Below, piece by piece: positions 17,258-28,802 of a DNA stretch of 64,000 nucleotides (positions within the stretch are counted from its first letter, which is position 1; every line of letters begins with the position of its first letter). Both the position numbers and the translations under genes were made by a program. This DNA is from Deltaproteobacteria bacterium. GTDB taxonomy: Bacteria > Desulfobacterota > Desulfomonilia > UBA1062. The notes below the pieces were generated by a model. The model was not told the origin of the DNA. It worked only from the letters and a program-made list of their open reading frames with translations, and ran no database searches. Where the stretch lies: positions 1-64,000 of the forward strand of contig JAKPDW010000025.1 in assembly GCA_029552245.1 (NCBI GenBank), in the 5' to 3' direction.

Positions 17258-19669
17258 TCACGAGATGCGGGCCCTGTTCAGCCTGAGCGCGTTGCCGATG
17301 ACCGAGACGGAGCTGAAGCTCATTGCCGCCGCTGCGACTGCGGGAGACATGACGATACCCAGGAGGGGGTAGAGGACCCCGGCTGCCACGGGGATGCACA
17401 GCGCGTTGTAGACAAAGGCCAGGAACAGGTTTTGAGCGATGTTTCGCATGGTGAGCCGGCTCAGGCGCACGGCCTTGACGAGGTATCTCAGGTCCGGCCG
17501 CACGAGCGCCACCTGGGCGCTCTCGATCGCTATGTCCGTGCCGTTGCCCATGGCGATGCCCACGTCGGCGGCAGCCAGTGCCGGTGCGTCGTTGATCCCG
17601 TCACCGACCATGGCGACCACCCTGCCTTGGGCCTTCAACCCGGCGATCACCGTCGCCTTGTCCGCCGGCAGGACGCCGGCCCTCACATCCTGGATGCCCA
17701 GTTCCCCGGCGATTCGCTCGGCCGTCTCCCTCCTGTCCCCCGTGAGCATCACCACGGCAAACCCCTCTTCTGAGAGGGCCCGTATCGCATCGAGGGAGGT
17801 GCCGCTTATGGGGTCTTTGAACCTGAACAGCCCCGTGAGCTTTTTGTCGAGGGCCGTAAACAGGGTCGATTCGCCCCGGGAGGCGGCATCGAGGGCCTCC
17901 TGCGCGAAGGCCCCGGCATCGATGTTCAGCCTTGCCAGCAGGGCCTCGTTGCCCATGGCCACCTCGTGCCCACCGACTTTGGCCGTCACGCCCATGCCGG
18001 GGATCGTCACGATCGACGAAGGAGGCTCGGGCGTGATACCCCTGGCGGTCGCCTCCTCGAGCACGGCCTTGCTCAGGGGGTGATCGCTCGCGAGGGCAAG
18101 GCTCGATGCATACCTCAAGATCGTCTCCTCGTCCGTGTCGTCGGAGGCGGCGATGCCCGAGACACGCGGCCTGCCCTCGGTCAGGGTGCCGGTCTTGTCC
18201 ATGACGAAGGTGTCCACCTTTCTCAGGGTCTCGACCCCCGATGCGTCCTTGAACAGGATCCCCATTCTCGCGGCCTTTCCTGAGGCCACCATGATGGACA
18301 TGGGGGTCGCGAGCCCGAGGGCACAGGGGCACGCGATGACGAGAACCGACACGGCCGAGACGACGGCGTTTGCCAGCCTCGGTTCGGGCCCGTAGAACAC
18401 CCACGCAAGGAAGGTCAGCGCTGCGGTCGCCACGACCGCAGGGACGAAGATCCCCGACACCGAGTCCGCAAGCCTCTGTACAGGGGCCTTGCTCCTGGCC
18501 GCTTCCATCGTAACCCGCACGATGGATGAGAGGAGCGTGTCCGCCCCGACCCGTCGTGCCTCCATGGTGAAGGATCCGTGAGTGTTCAGAGTCCCGCCGG
18601 TCACCCAGTCGCCCGGGCCCTTGTCGCTGGGGAGAGGTTCCCCGGTGATCATCGATTCGTCGACGACCCCCCTTCCCTCGATGATGGTGCCGTCCGCGGG
18701 GATCTTTTCCCCGTGCCTCACGCGCAGGCGGTCGCCCGGGACGATGGCGTCGAGCGGCACGTCGATCTCCATGCCGCCTTCCTCGATCCTGCGCGCGGTC
18801 TTCGGGGCGAGCGACACGAGGGAGCGTATCGCGTCCTGGGTGCGGGATCTCGCCTTGAGTTCCAGCACCTGTCCGAGAAGGACGAGGGTCACGATCATCG
18901 CGGACGACTCGAAGTACAGGCCCACTCCCCCGCCCCCCGGTCTGGCCGACTCGGGGAAGAGCCAGGGCGCTACGACTGCCGTAGCGCTGTACCCGTACGA
19001 CACGAGCACGCCTCCGCCTATGAGCGTGAACATGTTGAGGTTGAGGGTCTTCAGGGAAAGCCATGCCCTCGCGAGGAAGGGCCACCCGGCCCACACCACC
19101 ACCGGCGTCGCGATCGCGAACTCTACCCACCCCCTGAGCCCCGAACTCAAGGCCTGTATTTCCCTCACCCCGGGGATCATGTGCCCCATGGCCACGGCCA
19201 TGAGGACAACGCTGAGAGCGAGGCTCACCTTGAAGCGGCCGAGCATGTCCTCGTATTCGGGGTCAGGGCCCTCGTCGAGCGAAGGGGCGACCGGCTCGAG
19301 GGCCATCCCGCACTTCGGGCAGACGCCCGGGTGATCGAGGACCACCTCCGGGTGCATGGGACACGTGTATGTCCCGTGTCCCGCGGGCGTCCCCTGGACG
19401 GGCCGCGCATCCCGAGCGTTTCGCTTCTCCGTGTAGGCTCTAGGATCTTTCTGGAACTTCTCCAGGCAGGCCCTGCAACAGAAGTGGTACGTCACGCCGG
19501 CGTGTTCGTAGGGGATGAACGCCTCGCCGTCTTGGGTGCTCATACCGCACACCGGGTCGGTATACGGGCCGGAAGGCTGACCTCCCCCGCGCGCGCAGCA
19601 CGGGCTCGACCCGTGAGCTTCCTTCGCCGTCTTCTCTTGGATCTGCAAGAATTTCTTTTTCTCTTCCAC
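17258..19669 (-). CDS. copA: copper-exporting P1B-type ATPase
   Basis: Membrane pump of 803 residues that uses ATP to expel Cu(I). Domains in order: a YHS metal-binding domain (about 35-80, [11 protein letters not shown] ... [10 protein letters not shown]), a heavy-metal-binding motif (YTCPMHPEV ... CPKCGM, about 100-125), eight membrane segments, the CPC ion site ([11 protein letters not shown], near 448), DKTGT phosphorylation site (near 490), DHPLSKAV, and [12 protein letters not shown]. The last helices carry YN and MSFSSVSV, which mark the Cu(I)/Ag(I) subgroup. The usual N-terminal HMA domain is replaced by YHS plus the His/Met/Cys motif. The first codon is GTG with only a weak ribosome site. 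It is monocistronic here. Confidence 0.94.
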   Translation of the reverse strand: MEEKKKFLQIQEKTAKEAHGSSPCCARGGGQPSGPYTDPVCGMSTQDGEAFIPYEHAGVTYHFCCRACLEKFQKDPRAYTEKRNARDARPVQGTPAGHGTYTCPMHPEVVLDHPGVCPKCGMALEPVAPSLDEGPDPEYEDMLGRFKVSLALSVVLMAVAMGHMIPGVREIQALSSGLRGWVEFAIATPVVVWAGWPFLARAWLSLKTLNLNMFTLIGGGVLVSYGYSATAVVAPWLFPESARPGGGGVGLYFESSAMIVTLVLLGQVLELKARSRTQDAIRSLVSLAPKTARRIEEGGMEIDVPLDAIVPGDRLRVRHGEKIPADGTIIEGRGVVDESMITGEPLPSDKGPGDWVTGGTLNTHGSFTMEARRVGADTLLSSIVRVTMEAARSKAPVQRLADSVSGIFVPAVVATAALTFLAWVFYGPEPRLANAVVSAVSVLVIACPCALGLATPMSIMVASGKAARMGILFKDASGVETLRKVDTFVMDKTGTLTEGRPRVSGIAASDDTDEETILRYASSLALASDHPLSKAVLEEATARGITPEPPSSIVTIPGMGVTAKVGGHEVAMGNEALLARLNIDAGAFAQEALDAASRGESTLFTALDKKLTGLFRFKDPISGTSLDAIRALSEEGFAVVMLTGDRRETAERIAGELGIQDVRAGVLPADKATVIAGLKAQGRVVAMVGDGINDAPALAAADVGIAMGNGTDIAIESAQVALVRPDLRYLVKAVRLSRLTMRNIAQNLFLAFVYNALCIPVAAGVLYPLLGIVMSPAVAAAAMSFSSVSVIGNALRLNRARIS

Positions 19670-20067
19670 AAGGCCGCCTTTTCGATCTGGGGTATGTGGT
19701 TTAGTAGGTCACGCGAGGGATGAAGGCAAGGGCCTCACGCAGGTTCTCGTCTCCAGCCGGCGTCACGGTTCGTGCAGGGCTCGTGGAGGAAAGAGGGGAA
19801 CGGGGCGGGAGAGGCCCGTGCTTTCTTCCCGAATGCATGGCCGTGGCCCAAGGCTCATCGGTTCACGGCTGCACGCGGGGCCTGGACAGCAGCCGTGTTT
19901 CGGTCATGGCGAACGCCTCCTCTTGCGCCCGGGGACCAGGGGCGCACAGTGAAAGACCCCGTCGTGCGCCTGCAGGCGCCTCTCGACCCCCTGACAGCTG
20001 CCCTGGCGAGCGTAAGGGTGTCGTATCGGCCCACGGTGTGCAGGCGTTGGAACCCCCTTGCCCGGTG
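19670..20067. other. intergenic, no gene seen
   Basis: About 400 GC-rich bases between the copper ATPase and the radical SAM gene, both on the minus strand. Frames here look like shadows. It should hold the ATPase promoter, but I see no clear boxes or a CueR-type palindrome. Confidence 0.4.
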
Positions 20068-22404
20068 TCAGCCGGCGGGATCGCCCCTGAAGTGCGTCTC
20101 GGTCTTGACGATCTCGTGGGGCGCTATGGAGTCGGGGGAAAAGGCGTCAAGGACGGCGAGGGGGGAGATGGTCCTGCCCTCGATGAAGGCTATACGGAGG
20201 GTGTCCTGTCCGACATGCTCCAGGAAATCCCACACCTTGAGCTCTGTGCCCGCCTTGGTGATCGTTGCGCCCGGTCCCGCCTCCAGGGTGAAGGGCCTGG
20301 CTGTCCGGTAGGTGCAGGCGACAACCCGCTCCAGGCGGCCCTGCCTGGCGGAAAAGACCCTTGCTCCTTCGGGCAGCTGGTCATTGATGCGCTCCGTGAT
20401 GGACGCCGGGTCCTCCCGTTCTTTCAGGTGCACCTGGAAGTACTCGCTCAGCGACGAGACGGCGTACGGCGGTGGAGGGGTCATGCTGAGCTTCATGACC
20501 GGGCTGAACCCGCTGGTGTATTCCGCCTGGATGCCCGCCCTCCTTATGGCCCTGCGGATCGTCTCCTGGAATTCCCTGGGCGAGAGGAACCGCATCCCCG
20601 CCTCCTTCGTGATGCCGAACACGTACGTGAGAGAAGGCTCGGGTTTCGACGGCTCGAAGAGCAGGAAGGCGGGCTCGGCAGGCCTCACGGTGTTCTTTGC
20701 GCCGTCCCTGCATGAGCCGCACGCCGGGCATGCCCCATCCCTGCAGTCCGGGGTGTGCAAGCCCTGCCTGGCCAGAGCACGCTCCCTCAGGAGGAAGTCC
20801 CTCGTGATCCCCATGTCGATGAAATCCCAGGCCAAATCGGCATCCAGCGATCTGCCTGCAAGGTACTCTCCGGGGTCGATCCCACGGGACGCAAAGGCGT
20901 CCTGCCACGCCCCTTCCTTGAGAGTGTCACCCCAGCCGTCGAGGTAGGCCCCCCTGGCCCTCGCCTCGAGGAGGACCTCGAAGAGGCTGGCGTCGCCCCG
21001 GGAGAAGACGCCTTCCAGGAAAGACAGGCGCGGGTCGTGCCACTTGAGCGTGATGTTCCTGCCCCTGAGCCTGGACTGCAGGTGGGATATCACGGCGTTA
21101 TATCTCTGTTGCGATGCCTGCGGTTCCCACTGGAAAGGGGTGAAGGCCTTGGGAACGAAACAGGACACGCTGACCGTGACGTTTCCCCTGAACTCCCTTC
21201 CCACGTCGCGCGCGAGCCTGCATATCGCCTCGATGTCCTCGTCCTCCTCCGTCGGGAGACCCACCATGAAGTAGAGCTTGAGAGACCTCCACCCGAGCGC
21301 CTTGATGATCCTGATGCTCCTGAAGAGGTCCTCCTCGGTGTTCCCCTTGTTTATCACCGAGCGCAGCCTCTGGGTGGCAGCCTCGGGCGCCATGGTGAAT
21401 CCCGGTTTTCTGACGGATGCGAGTATGCGGGCCACCTCGTCGGTGATGCCCTCCACCCTGAGCGAAGGGATGCTCACCGAGACTTCCCTGGAGGGGCAGT
21501 GCATGGCGTTCATGAGCTCGTTCAGGTAACTGAGGTCAGTCGTGGACAGGGCCATCATCGCGATGTTGTCGTAGCCCGTCCGCGAGAGTCCCTCCCTGAA
21601 CGAGGCGAGCACGGTGTCTAAGGACCGCTCTCTGTAGGGCCTGTAGATCATGCCGGCCTGGCAGAACCTGCACCCCCTGGTGCACCCCCTGGCCACCTCG
21701 ACCCCTATGCGGTCGTGCACGATCGTGATGTGTGGGACGACCGTCGCTCCCGGGAAGGGGAAACGGTCGAGGTCTTCGAGAACCCTTCTTTTCGGCCTCG
21801 CTCCTGACCCACAGCGGTACACGCCGGGTATGGACGAAAACGCCTCGAGGCGTTCTGAGCGGTCTCTCGTTTCCAGGCAGATCTTCGCCATTTCCTGGAC
21901 GATTTCTTCCCCGTCCCCTATGACGACGAGGTCGAGGGCTTCCAAGACAGGGCACGGGTTGGCCGCGAAGGTGCCGCCTGCCACGATCAAGGGGTGATCG
22001 GGCCCCCTCTCCGACGCCCTCAGGGGGATGCCCGCGAGCTCGAGCATGCCCAGCATGGTCGTGTACGAGAGCTCGTACAACAGGGAAAAGCCCACGACAT
22101 CGAAGGCGCCCAGGGGCAGACCCTCTTCCAGGCTCGTCAGGGGGACGCCGCGCCTGCGGAGCTCCTCGGCCATGTCGTGCCAAGGGGCGAAGACCCGCTG
22201 GGCCCACACCCCTTCCATCGAGTTGAGAACGTGGTAGAGGATCTTGATGCCGGCGTGGGACATGCCGATTTCGTAGACATCGGGGAAGGCCAGCGCGAAG
22301 CGGACCTTCACCTCGTGTCGGGGCTTGACGATCTCGTTGACCTCTCCCCCGATGTAGCGTCCGGGCCTGGTCACACGGTCGAGGATGTCGGCGGCCTTCT
22401 TCAT
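20068..22404 (-). CDS. radical SAM protein fused to DUF2344 (TIGR03960/TIGR03936 type)
   Basis: Cytoplasmic iron-sulfur enzyme of 778 residues with unknown substrate. An N-terminal B12-binding-like Rossmann region (DVYEIGMSHAGIKILYHVLN) precedes the radical SAM barrel with GCTRGCRFCQAG near 240 (CX3CX2C). The C-terminal 210 residues are a DUF2344 domain (GMRFLSPREFQE, then YTSGFSPVMKLSM), which in other genomes is a separate or fused partner and is often next to ribonuclease G and ribosomal protein L21/L27 genes. Those neighbours are not here. Between the parts is a Cys cluster (CRDGACPACGSC) that could bind another cluster or zinc. The purine-rich AAGGAG upstream is about 20 bases away, so initiation is unclear. 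Confidence 0.9.
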   Translation of the reverse strand: MKKAADILDRVTRPGRYIGGEVNEIVKPRHEVKVRFALAFPDVYEIGMSHAGIKILYHVLNSMEGVWAQRVFAPWHDMAEELRRRGVPLTSLEEGLPLGAFDVVGFSLLYELSYTTMLGMLELAGIPLRASERGPDHPLIVAGGTFAANPCPVLEALDLVVIGDGEEIVQEMAKICLETRDRSERLEAFSSIPGVYRCGSGARPKRRVLEDLDRFPFPGATVVPHITIVHDRIGVEVARGCTRGCRFCQAGMIYRPYRERSLDTVLASFREGLSRTGYDNIAMMALSTTDLSYLNELMNAMHCPSREVSVSIPSLRVEGITDEVARILASVRKPGFTMAPEAATQRLRSVINKGNTEEDLFRSIRIIKALGWRSLKLYFMVGLPTEEDEDIEAICRLARDVGREFRGNVTVSVSCFVPKAFTPFQWEPQASQQRYNAVISHLQSRLRGRNITLKWHDPRLSFLEGVFSRGDASLFEVLLEARARGAYLDGWGDTLKEGAWQDAFASRGIDPGEYLAGRSLDADLAWDFIDMGITRDFLLRERALARQGLHTPDCRDGACPACGSCRDGAKNTVRPAEPAFLLFEPSKPEPSLTYVFGITKEAGMRFLSPREFQETIRRAIRRAGIQAEYTSGFSPVMKLSMTPPPPYAVSSLSEYFQVHLKEREDPASITERINDQLPEGARVFSARQGRLERVVACTYRTARPFTLEAGPGATITKAGTELKVWDFLEHVGQDTLRIAFIEGRTISPLAVLDAFSPDSIAPHEIVKTETHFRGDPAG

Positions 22405-22642
22405 GGCTTAAGGATCGCTCGGTCTCCTTCCTTCAAACGCAAGAAAGAAGCATTGGCACAGACAACCCGTGGAGTCAACCGTCACGGCGAGGGGAAAGAC
22501 CCCGGCGTCCGCGGCATCGTGGTCCTGTCCCCCGAGGCCGCCCCCCTTGCCCCGGCCGGTCACACGATCCGTTTCGTCTCCCGCAAACGGTCTTCCTTGC
22601 CTCGAGTCAAGCGGCATGATATTGATCACGTCAGGAGGATGC

Positions 22643-23098
22643 ATGCCCCAGGAAGGACAGACCCTCGGGGAATATTTCAGGAGCGAGAGAGAGAAGAGGG
22701 GGCTCGATCTCAAGGAGATCGAAGAGAGGACGAAGATCTCGGCCCAGACGCTCATCTTCCTCGAGGAAGACAGGTTGGACATGCTGCCGCCCAGGACCTT
22801 TCTCAGAGGGTTCCTCCGGGTCATCAGCAAGGAGTTCCAGTTCGACGAGGAGGAACTCCTCGCCAAACTGGAGGATACGCTTGCCCAGTACGATCACCAG
22901 GCGAAGAAGGCGGCTGTCCCCGGCAGGCTCGATCACCGGAAGTCGGCGGTGATCGGCGCCCTCATCGCGGCCCTCGTTGTGCTGGTCCTCCTGGTGGCCT
23001 CCCTCAGGTATTGCACGCGGCATGAGGGTCGAGGGCCTGCCGACGGCCCCGCCGGGGGCGTGTCTTCTCTTGTCGAGAGCGGCACGGCCCCGTCCTGA
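22643..23098 (+). CDS. RodZ-like HTH membrane protein, short form
   Basis: Protein of 151 residues. An Xre/RodZ-type helix-turn-helix (about 5-70: LGEYFRSEREKRGLDLKEIEE, then RTFLRGFLRVIS) is followed by a linker and one membrane helix (102-121). The long periplasmic DUF4115 domain of true RodZ is missing; only about 30 residues follow the helix. It may be a truncated RodZ or a membrane-anchored regulator. The start is ATG 22643 with AGGAGG 5 bases before. It leads the recO-glyQ-glyS-HD hydrolase operon and is divergent from the large radical SAM gene, with 238 bases between them to hold both promoters. Confidence 0.82.
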   Translation: MPQEGQTLGEYFRSEREKRGLDLKEIEERTKISAQTLIFLEEDRLDMLPPRTFLRGFLRVISKEFQFDEEELLAKLEDTLAQYDHQAKKAAVPGRLDHRKSAVIGALIAALVVLVLLVASLRYCTRHEGRGPADGPAGGVSSLVESGTAPS

Positions 23099-23141
23099 CA
23101 GAAAATCCCTGGAAGGCCCGGATCCCCGGGCAGAGCCTGGC

Positions 23142-23846
23142 ATGCCCCACTACACGAGCGAGGCTATCATCTTAAGCGCTTCTGATTTCATGGAGTCGGA
23201 CAGGATCGTGCACGCCCTGACCCGGGAGCAGGGCCTCGTGTGCGCCATAGCGAAGGGCGCCCACAAGAGCCGGAGACGCTTCCCGGGGGCGCTGGAACCC
23301 TTCAGCGAGGTGCTGATGCACGTGCACCGGGGAAGGGGTTCCGGCCTCCAGCGCATCGAGCAGGCCCGGCTTTTGAACGCCCACATGCCCTTGAGGCAGG
23401 ATATCCACCTCATGGGGTATGCTTGCGTGCTCCTCGAGATCGCGAAGGAGAACCTCGGCCAGCAGGACCCGGCGCCCGAGGTCTACGCGTGCCTCAAGAA
23501 TGCGCTCGACGGGCTTTCGGGCTCGACCAGGTGGTTCAACCTCTGGTGTACCTCCCTGATGGACATGCTCAGGCACATAGGGTACGGGCTGAGGCCCGAT
23601 TCCTTCGCGCCGGCAGGAATGCAGGAGGGCCTCGCCTCTTCGCTCTCGGTCGGCCCCGAGGCCAGGTCGTTTATGGAGCGGGCGCCCGGCCTCACCGGGG
23701 AGGTGCTTTCGAGGATCAGCCTGAGCGCCCGGGCGAAGACCGAGATCACGCTGTTCCTTCTGGACGTGTGCTCGAGGGTGACGCCGAGGCCGCTCTCCAC
23801 AGCCGTTTTCCTGGCGAAGCTGCTTGACCTCGATATGAAGCAATGA
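23142..23846 (+). CDS. recO: DNA repair protein RecO
   Basis: Recombination mediator of 234 residues that helps RecR load RecA on SSB-coated DNA. The N-terminal OB fold ([25 protein letters not shown]) and the helical C-terminal domain ([15 protein letters not shown]-like pattern) are present. The CX2C...CX2C zinc site found in many RecO proteins is absent. The start is ATG 23142, the first in-frame Met before the TSEAIIL strand; the ribosome site is weak. It is 43 bases after the RodZ-like gene and 13 before glyQ. Confidence 0.85.
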   Translation: MPHYTSEAIILSASDFMESDRIVHALTREQGLVCAIAKGAHKSRRRFPGALEPFSEVLMHVHRGRGSGLQRIEQARLLNAHMPLRQDIHLMGYACVLLEIAKENLGQQDPAPEVYACLKNALDGLSGSTRWFNLWCTSLMDMLRHIGYGLRPDSFAPAGMQEGLASSLSVGPEARSFMERAPGLTGEVLSRISLSARAKTEITLFLLDVCSRVTPRPLSTAVFLAKLLDLDMKQ

Positions 23847-23859
23847 TACAGGAAAGGCC

Positions 23860-24719
<860 letters not shown>

Positions 24720-24720
<1 letters not shown>

Positions 24721-26789
24721 TGACCGAGACCCTGCTCTTCGAGATCGGGACGGAAGAGATCCCGAGCGCCTTCATCGACCCGGCGGTGGAGTTCATGAGG
24801 GCGTACCTGGCCAAGGCCCTCGACGGCCTGAGGCTCTCCCACGGCGAGATGAAGGCGTTCTCCACCCCGAGGAGGCTCGCCATCCTGGTGAGGGACGTGC
24901 CGGACACCATGCCGGACACCGTGGAGACGAAGATGGGTCCGCCCAAGGCGGTGGCCTTCGACAAGGACGGGAAGCCCACGAAGGCCGGCCTGGGATTCGC
25001 CGCAAACTGCGGGGTGGACATCGGCGATGTCACCGTGACCACGACCCCCAAGGGGGAATACCTCTGCGTCACGAAGACGACCCCTGGGCGGCCCGCCCGC
25101 GAGGTGCTGCCCGGCATCCTCGAGGACATGATCCAGAAGATCCCCTTCCCGAAGACCATGCGGTGGTCGAACCCGGGCGTGCGCTTCGCCAGGCCCGTTC
25201 ACTGGATCCTCGCGATCTTCGGGGCGGAGGTCCTGCCCGTCTCCTTCGGATCGGTCTCGTCGGGACGCTTCACCTACGGGAACCGCTTCATGGCGAACGT
25301 TCCCATCGCCGTCGACCACCCAGACGCTTACGAGGAGACCCTCGAGAAGGCCTACGTGATAGCCGATCCCGCAAGGCGCAAGAGGATCGTCTGGGAGTCC
25401 CTCGAGCGGAGCGCCGCCGCCGTCGGGGCCGTCGTGAAGGACGAAGATCTCGTGGAAGAGGTCGCAAACCTCCTCGAATACCCGCACCCCATCGTGGGGA
25501 CCTTCGACGAGGGGTACCTCGAGCTCCCGAAAGAGGTGCTCGTCACGGTCATGAAGCACCACCAGCGCTACTTCCCCATGTACGACGCGAACGACGGCTC
25601 GAGGATCAAGAATGCGTTCGGGACCTTCAGCAACATCGTCCCCAAGAGCGACGATGTGGTCCGCTCGGGCAACGAGCGTGTTCTCAAGGCCCGCCTGGAC
25701 GACGGAAAGTACTTCTTCTCCGAGGACCTCAAGGTCCCCTTGAGCGTATATGCCGACCGTCTCAGGGAGGTGATCTTCCACAAGGACCTCGGCACCTCGT
25801 GGGAAAAGGTGGAGCGGTTCACGAGGGTCGCCCTGGCCTTGGCCGAAAGACTGGCTCCCGAGAAGAAGGAGCAGGTGAGAGAGGCTGCGTACCTGTGCAA
25901 GGCCGACCTCAACAGCCTCATGGTGGGCGAGCTGCCCGAGCTCCAGGGGATCATGGGGCGGGAGTACGCCGTCCGCCAGGGGATCGACCCTGAGGTGGCC
26001 GCAGCGATCAGGGAACACTACCTTCCCGCATCCGCGGACGACGTCCTGCCCTCGGGCATCCTCGGGGACATCGTGGGCATGGCGGACCGGATCGACACCA
26101 TATGCGGCTGTTTCGGCGTCGGCATGGTCCCCACCGGGACGTCTGACCCCTATGCCTTGCGCAGGCAGACCATAGCCATCGAAAACGTGCTGTTGGGCAA
26201 GGGGTACCGGGTGTCCGTCGGGTGGCTGGTGGATGTCGCCCTGGAGCAGCTGGCCGGCAAGCTCAAGAGGGACGTGTCGGAAGTCAAGGCCGAGGTCGTC
26301 GCCTTCTTCGCCAACAGGTTCGCTTCGATCCTCCAGTCTCGGGGGATCGAGGGAGACGTCATAGAATCAGTCCTCACCACGTTCGACGACCCCGTGGACA
26401 CCTTCATGAGGGCGCAGGCGCTCTCCGAGGTGCTCGGCGAGCCCTGGTTCGTCTCTATATGTGCAGCGAGCAAGCGGGTGGAGAACATCCTCAAGAAGGT
26501 GGAGGCGTGCCGCGACGTGGATCCTTCCCTGTTCGCACAGGAGGAGGAACGCTCTCTCCACCGTGCATACGAGTCCGTGCGCGGGGCGTTCCTCGCAAAA
26601 ACCCGGGACGGGGCGTATGCAGACGCACTGAAGATGTTGGCGGGCCTCAAGGAGCCGATAGACACCTTCTTCGACAAGGTGCTCGTGATGAGCGAGGACG
26701 AGAAGGTGCGCAACAACCGTATCGCCCTGCTCGCGAACCTCCTCGACCTCTTCGGTGCCATGGCCTCGTTCTCGAAGATATCGACCTGA
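24720..26789 (+). CDS. glyS: glycyl-tRNA synthetase beta subunit
   Basis: The tRNA-binding and assembly subunit, 689 residues. It opens with LLFEIGTEEIPSAFI, the family signature, has an HD-like helical domain (KHHQRYFPMYD) in the middle and a C-terminal anticodon-binding domain (SICAASKRVENIL ... EKVRNNRIALL). It starts on the A of the glyQ stop, and the HD hydrolase gene begins one base after its own stop. Confidence 0.97.
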
Positions 26790-26790
26790 G

Positions 26791-27870
26791 ATGGGACGAT
26801 CCCTTCCCGCCCAAGGCGTCAGGCGGAGGCACGAGGAGGCCGTGAAGGCCGACATGAGGGACGCGTTCTCCATCGACGTGGACAGGATCCTGCACTCCCA
26901 GGCCTACACCTCCTACATCGACAAGACCCAGGTCTTCTATCTCGTCGGGCACCAGGGCATCTCCCACAGGGTCATCCACGTGCAGCTCCTTTCGCGGATA
27001 GCGCGAACCATCGGCAGGAAGCTCGGGCTCAACGACGACCTCATCGAGGCCATCGCCATCGGTCACGACATAGGCCACCCCCCGTTCGGCCACGACGGCG
27101 AGACCTATCTCAGCGAGCTCTGCACGAAGGCGAACATCGGGCCGTTCAGGCACAACGTTCAGGCCATCCAGGCCCTCGAACGCATAGAAAAGGCCGGCCG
27201 GGGCCTCAACCTGACCCTCCAGGTCCTCGACGGCATCCTCTGCCACAACGGCGAGGTCACCGAGCAGAGGCTCTCGCCCGACGGGGGCGTGACGTTCAGG
27301 GACTTCGACGCGAAGATGAGGGCTGCCCTCGCAGGGGCCAGCCCACTGCCCATGACCATGGAGGGGTGCCTGGTCCGCATGGCGGATACCGTCAGCTACA
27401 TTGGGAGGGACATCGAGGACGCCATCGCCATCGGCATCATACGACGCACGGATCTCCCGAGAGAGGTGGTAAAGACCCTCGGCGACACGAACGGCAAGAT
27501 CGTCTACAGGCTTGTCGAGGATCTGATCGGGCACTCGGACGGGACATCCATCGGCTACTCGGACGAGGTGTTCGGCGCCCTGTGCCGGCTCAAGGAGTTC
27601 AACTACGAGAGGATATACACGAACAAGGCGGTAAAGCGTGAGTCGGACAAGATCAGGAACATGTACGGCCTCGTGTTCGCGCGCCTCGTGCAGGACATCG
27701 AGGAGCGGGAGAGGTCCTCGCCCGTGTACACCGCCTTTCTCGACCGCCTCCATGAAAGGTACCTCAACACCCACAATCCGTTCGAGATGGCCAGGGATTA
27801 TGTGGCGGGACTCACGGACTCCGCCTTCCTGAGGTTGTTCCACGACCTGTTCGTGCCGAGGATAGCCTAG
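26791..27870 (+). CDS. HD-domain hydrolase, dGTPase-like
   Basis: Metal-dependent phosphohydrolase of 359 residues. Conserved HD residues appear as SHRVIHVQLLSRIARTIG (His with Arg) and AIGHDIGHPPFGHDGE (91-104), the pattern of deoxyguanosinetriphosphate triphosphohydrolase-like proteins that strip triphosphate from dNTPs. It is shorter than E. coli Dgt and probably belongs to the type-2 or unassigned group, so the substrate could be another nucleotide. ATG 26791 lies one base after glyS, inside a compact operon, so its expression is tied to translation genes. Confidence 0.85.
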   Translation: MGRSLPAQGVRRRHEEAVKADMRDAFSIDVDRILHSQAYTSYIDKTQVFYLVGHQGISHRVIHVQLLSRIARTIGRKLGLNDDLIEAIAIGHDIGHPPFGHDGETYLSELCTKANIGPFRHNVQAIQALERIEKAGRGLNLTLQVLDGILCHNGEVTEQRLSPDGGVTFRDFDAKMRAALAGASPLPMTMEGCLVRMADTVSYIGRDIEDAIAIGIIRRTDLPREVVKTLGDTNGKIVYRLVEDLIGHSDGTSIGYSDEVFGALCRLKEFNYERIYTNKAVKRESDKIRNMYGLVFARLVQDIEERERSSPVYTAFLDRLHERYLNTHNPFEMARDYVAGLTDSAFLRLFHDLFVPRIA

Positions 27871-28182
27871 CGGGCTCGGCTCCGGCGCCGGTCGAGGGAC
27901 GCCGCTCGCGGCCCATGTGGGCGGATCCCCAGGGCCTGACGGCAACCGGCCAACGTCCCCATGATGCCCGTTTTCAACAGATGAGGAAGCGCCCGGTGTC
28001 GTCCTGGGTGTGAGCGATGCGGGGAGACGTGGGAGGGTGTGCCACACCCCCCGGACATACCGTTCGTCCGACCCGTCCGGGGCTCATGCCCCTCGTGGGG
28101 GCGGACATGGTGTGCACGCCTCGGGGGAAACCCCTTCCGCGCCTTGTTGTGCGCCCATCGCCTGTGGGCGGGCCTACACCCC
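27871..28182. other. intergenic between convergent genes
   Basis: No gene seen. It separates the end of the recO-gly operon from the convergent selenoprotein gene. Inverted GC-rich stretches (for example CCCGTCCGGGGCTCATGCCCC near 28075) could form hairpins, but none has a T tract. Confidence 0.4.
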
Positions 28183-28392
28183 TCAGGTCCCCCCGTAGCC
28201 GACCTTTACGTGGCCGCCCTCGACGATGACGGGCACCACGCGCCTTCCGCCCGAGAGCTTGAGCATTTCCTCGAGCCTGCCAGGGTCCTGCTTCACGTCG
28301 TAGTAGACCGCCTTGTCCTTGTAGGCCGACCTGGCCTGGGATGTGTACGGTCAGCCGGCCTTGCCGTAGATGATGACAGGGTTGTCCGCCAT
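28183..28392 (-). CDS. glutaredoxin-like selenoprotein (Uxx-star type)
   Basis: A 69-residue thioredoxin-fold mini-protein whose 14th codon is an in-frame UGA (28353-28351), read here as selenocysteine. It reads MADNPVIIYGKAG-U-PYTSQ, then KDKAVYYDVKQD and RRVVPVIVEGG, ending VGYGGT. The beta-strand VIIYGKAG followed by a CPYT-like motif with Sec in place of Cys, and VVPVIVEGG (cis-Pro), fit a glutaredoxin fold. AGGAGG lies 6 bases before ATG 28392. Protein-like sequence continues without a break on both sides of the UGA, and a SECIS-like hairpin follows it. Likely a redox enzyme for thiols or peroxides; the partner is unknown. It stands alone between two intergenic regions. Standard gene callers would miss it. 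Confidence 0.85.
28323..28353 (-). promoter_or_regulatory. bacterial SECIS element after the UGA codon
   Basis: Starting at the UGA (28353), 18 bases later comes a loop AGGUC (28332-28328) closed by AGGCC/GGCCU (28337-28333 with 28327-28323). The fdhF SECIS of E. coli has an AGGUCU loop at nearly the same distance from its UGA. A lower stem could form between GACC next to the UGA and GGUC, which would compete with the apical loop, so only the upper hairpin is claimed. Confidence 0.75.
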
Positions 28393-28802
28393 GGGAGGCC
28401 TCCTGGACCTGTGTCTCTCCGCGTTCGGCTCTAGTCTATCAGAATGAAACGCCATGTTCATGCAGAAAATGCATGGATGTGCCGGCGCCGCGGGTGCATG
28501 GAGGGCCCAGGCCCGCCCCTGGGGATGCGCTCATGCGTTGCATGGTCTTCCTGTTCCCGCTCGCCGTGTCCTCTTGGGCGGGAATGCGTGCGTGGGCGGC
28601 CCTTTCGGGATCGGGATACCTCACGGCTGACGGGGGGTGCCACAGGGGCGTCTTCACGAGCGCCGGTCGTTGGCAAGGGGTTTGATCCTGCTGTACGTCT
28701 GCACGGAGGACGTGCACGCGAAAGCACACAGTGAGATCAGCAGGACCGGCCCTCGGCCGCGTTGTCCTTGTGCGCCCCGACAGGAGAGAGGGTCGTGCAA
28801 GG

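Noticed and set aside
19720-20715. Plus-strand frame of 331 codons near the end of the large radical SAM gene
   Set aside because: Overlaps the coding strand of a well-supported gene and has shadow composition.
26791-27870. Calling the HD protein a true Dgt dGTPase
   Set aside because: The HD motifs fit, but it is shorter than E. coli Dgt and HD proteins vary in substrate, so only dGTPase-like is stated.
28183-28392. Reading the UGA-containing gene as a nonsense pseudogene
   Set aside because: The UGA stands precisely at the redox position of a CPYT motif, a SECIS-like hairpin follows at the right distance, and there is no other lesion.
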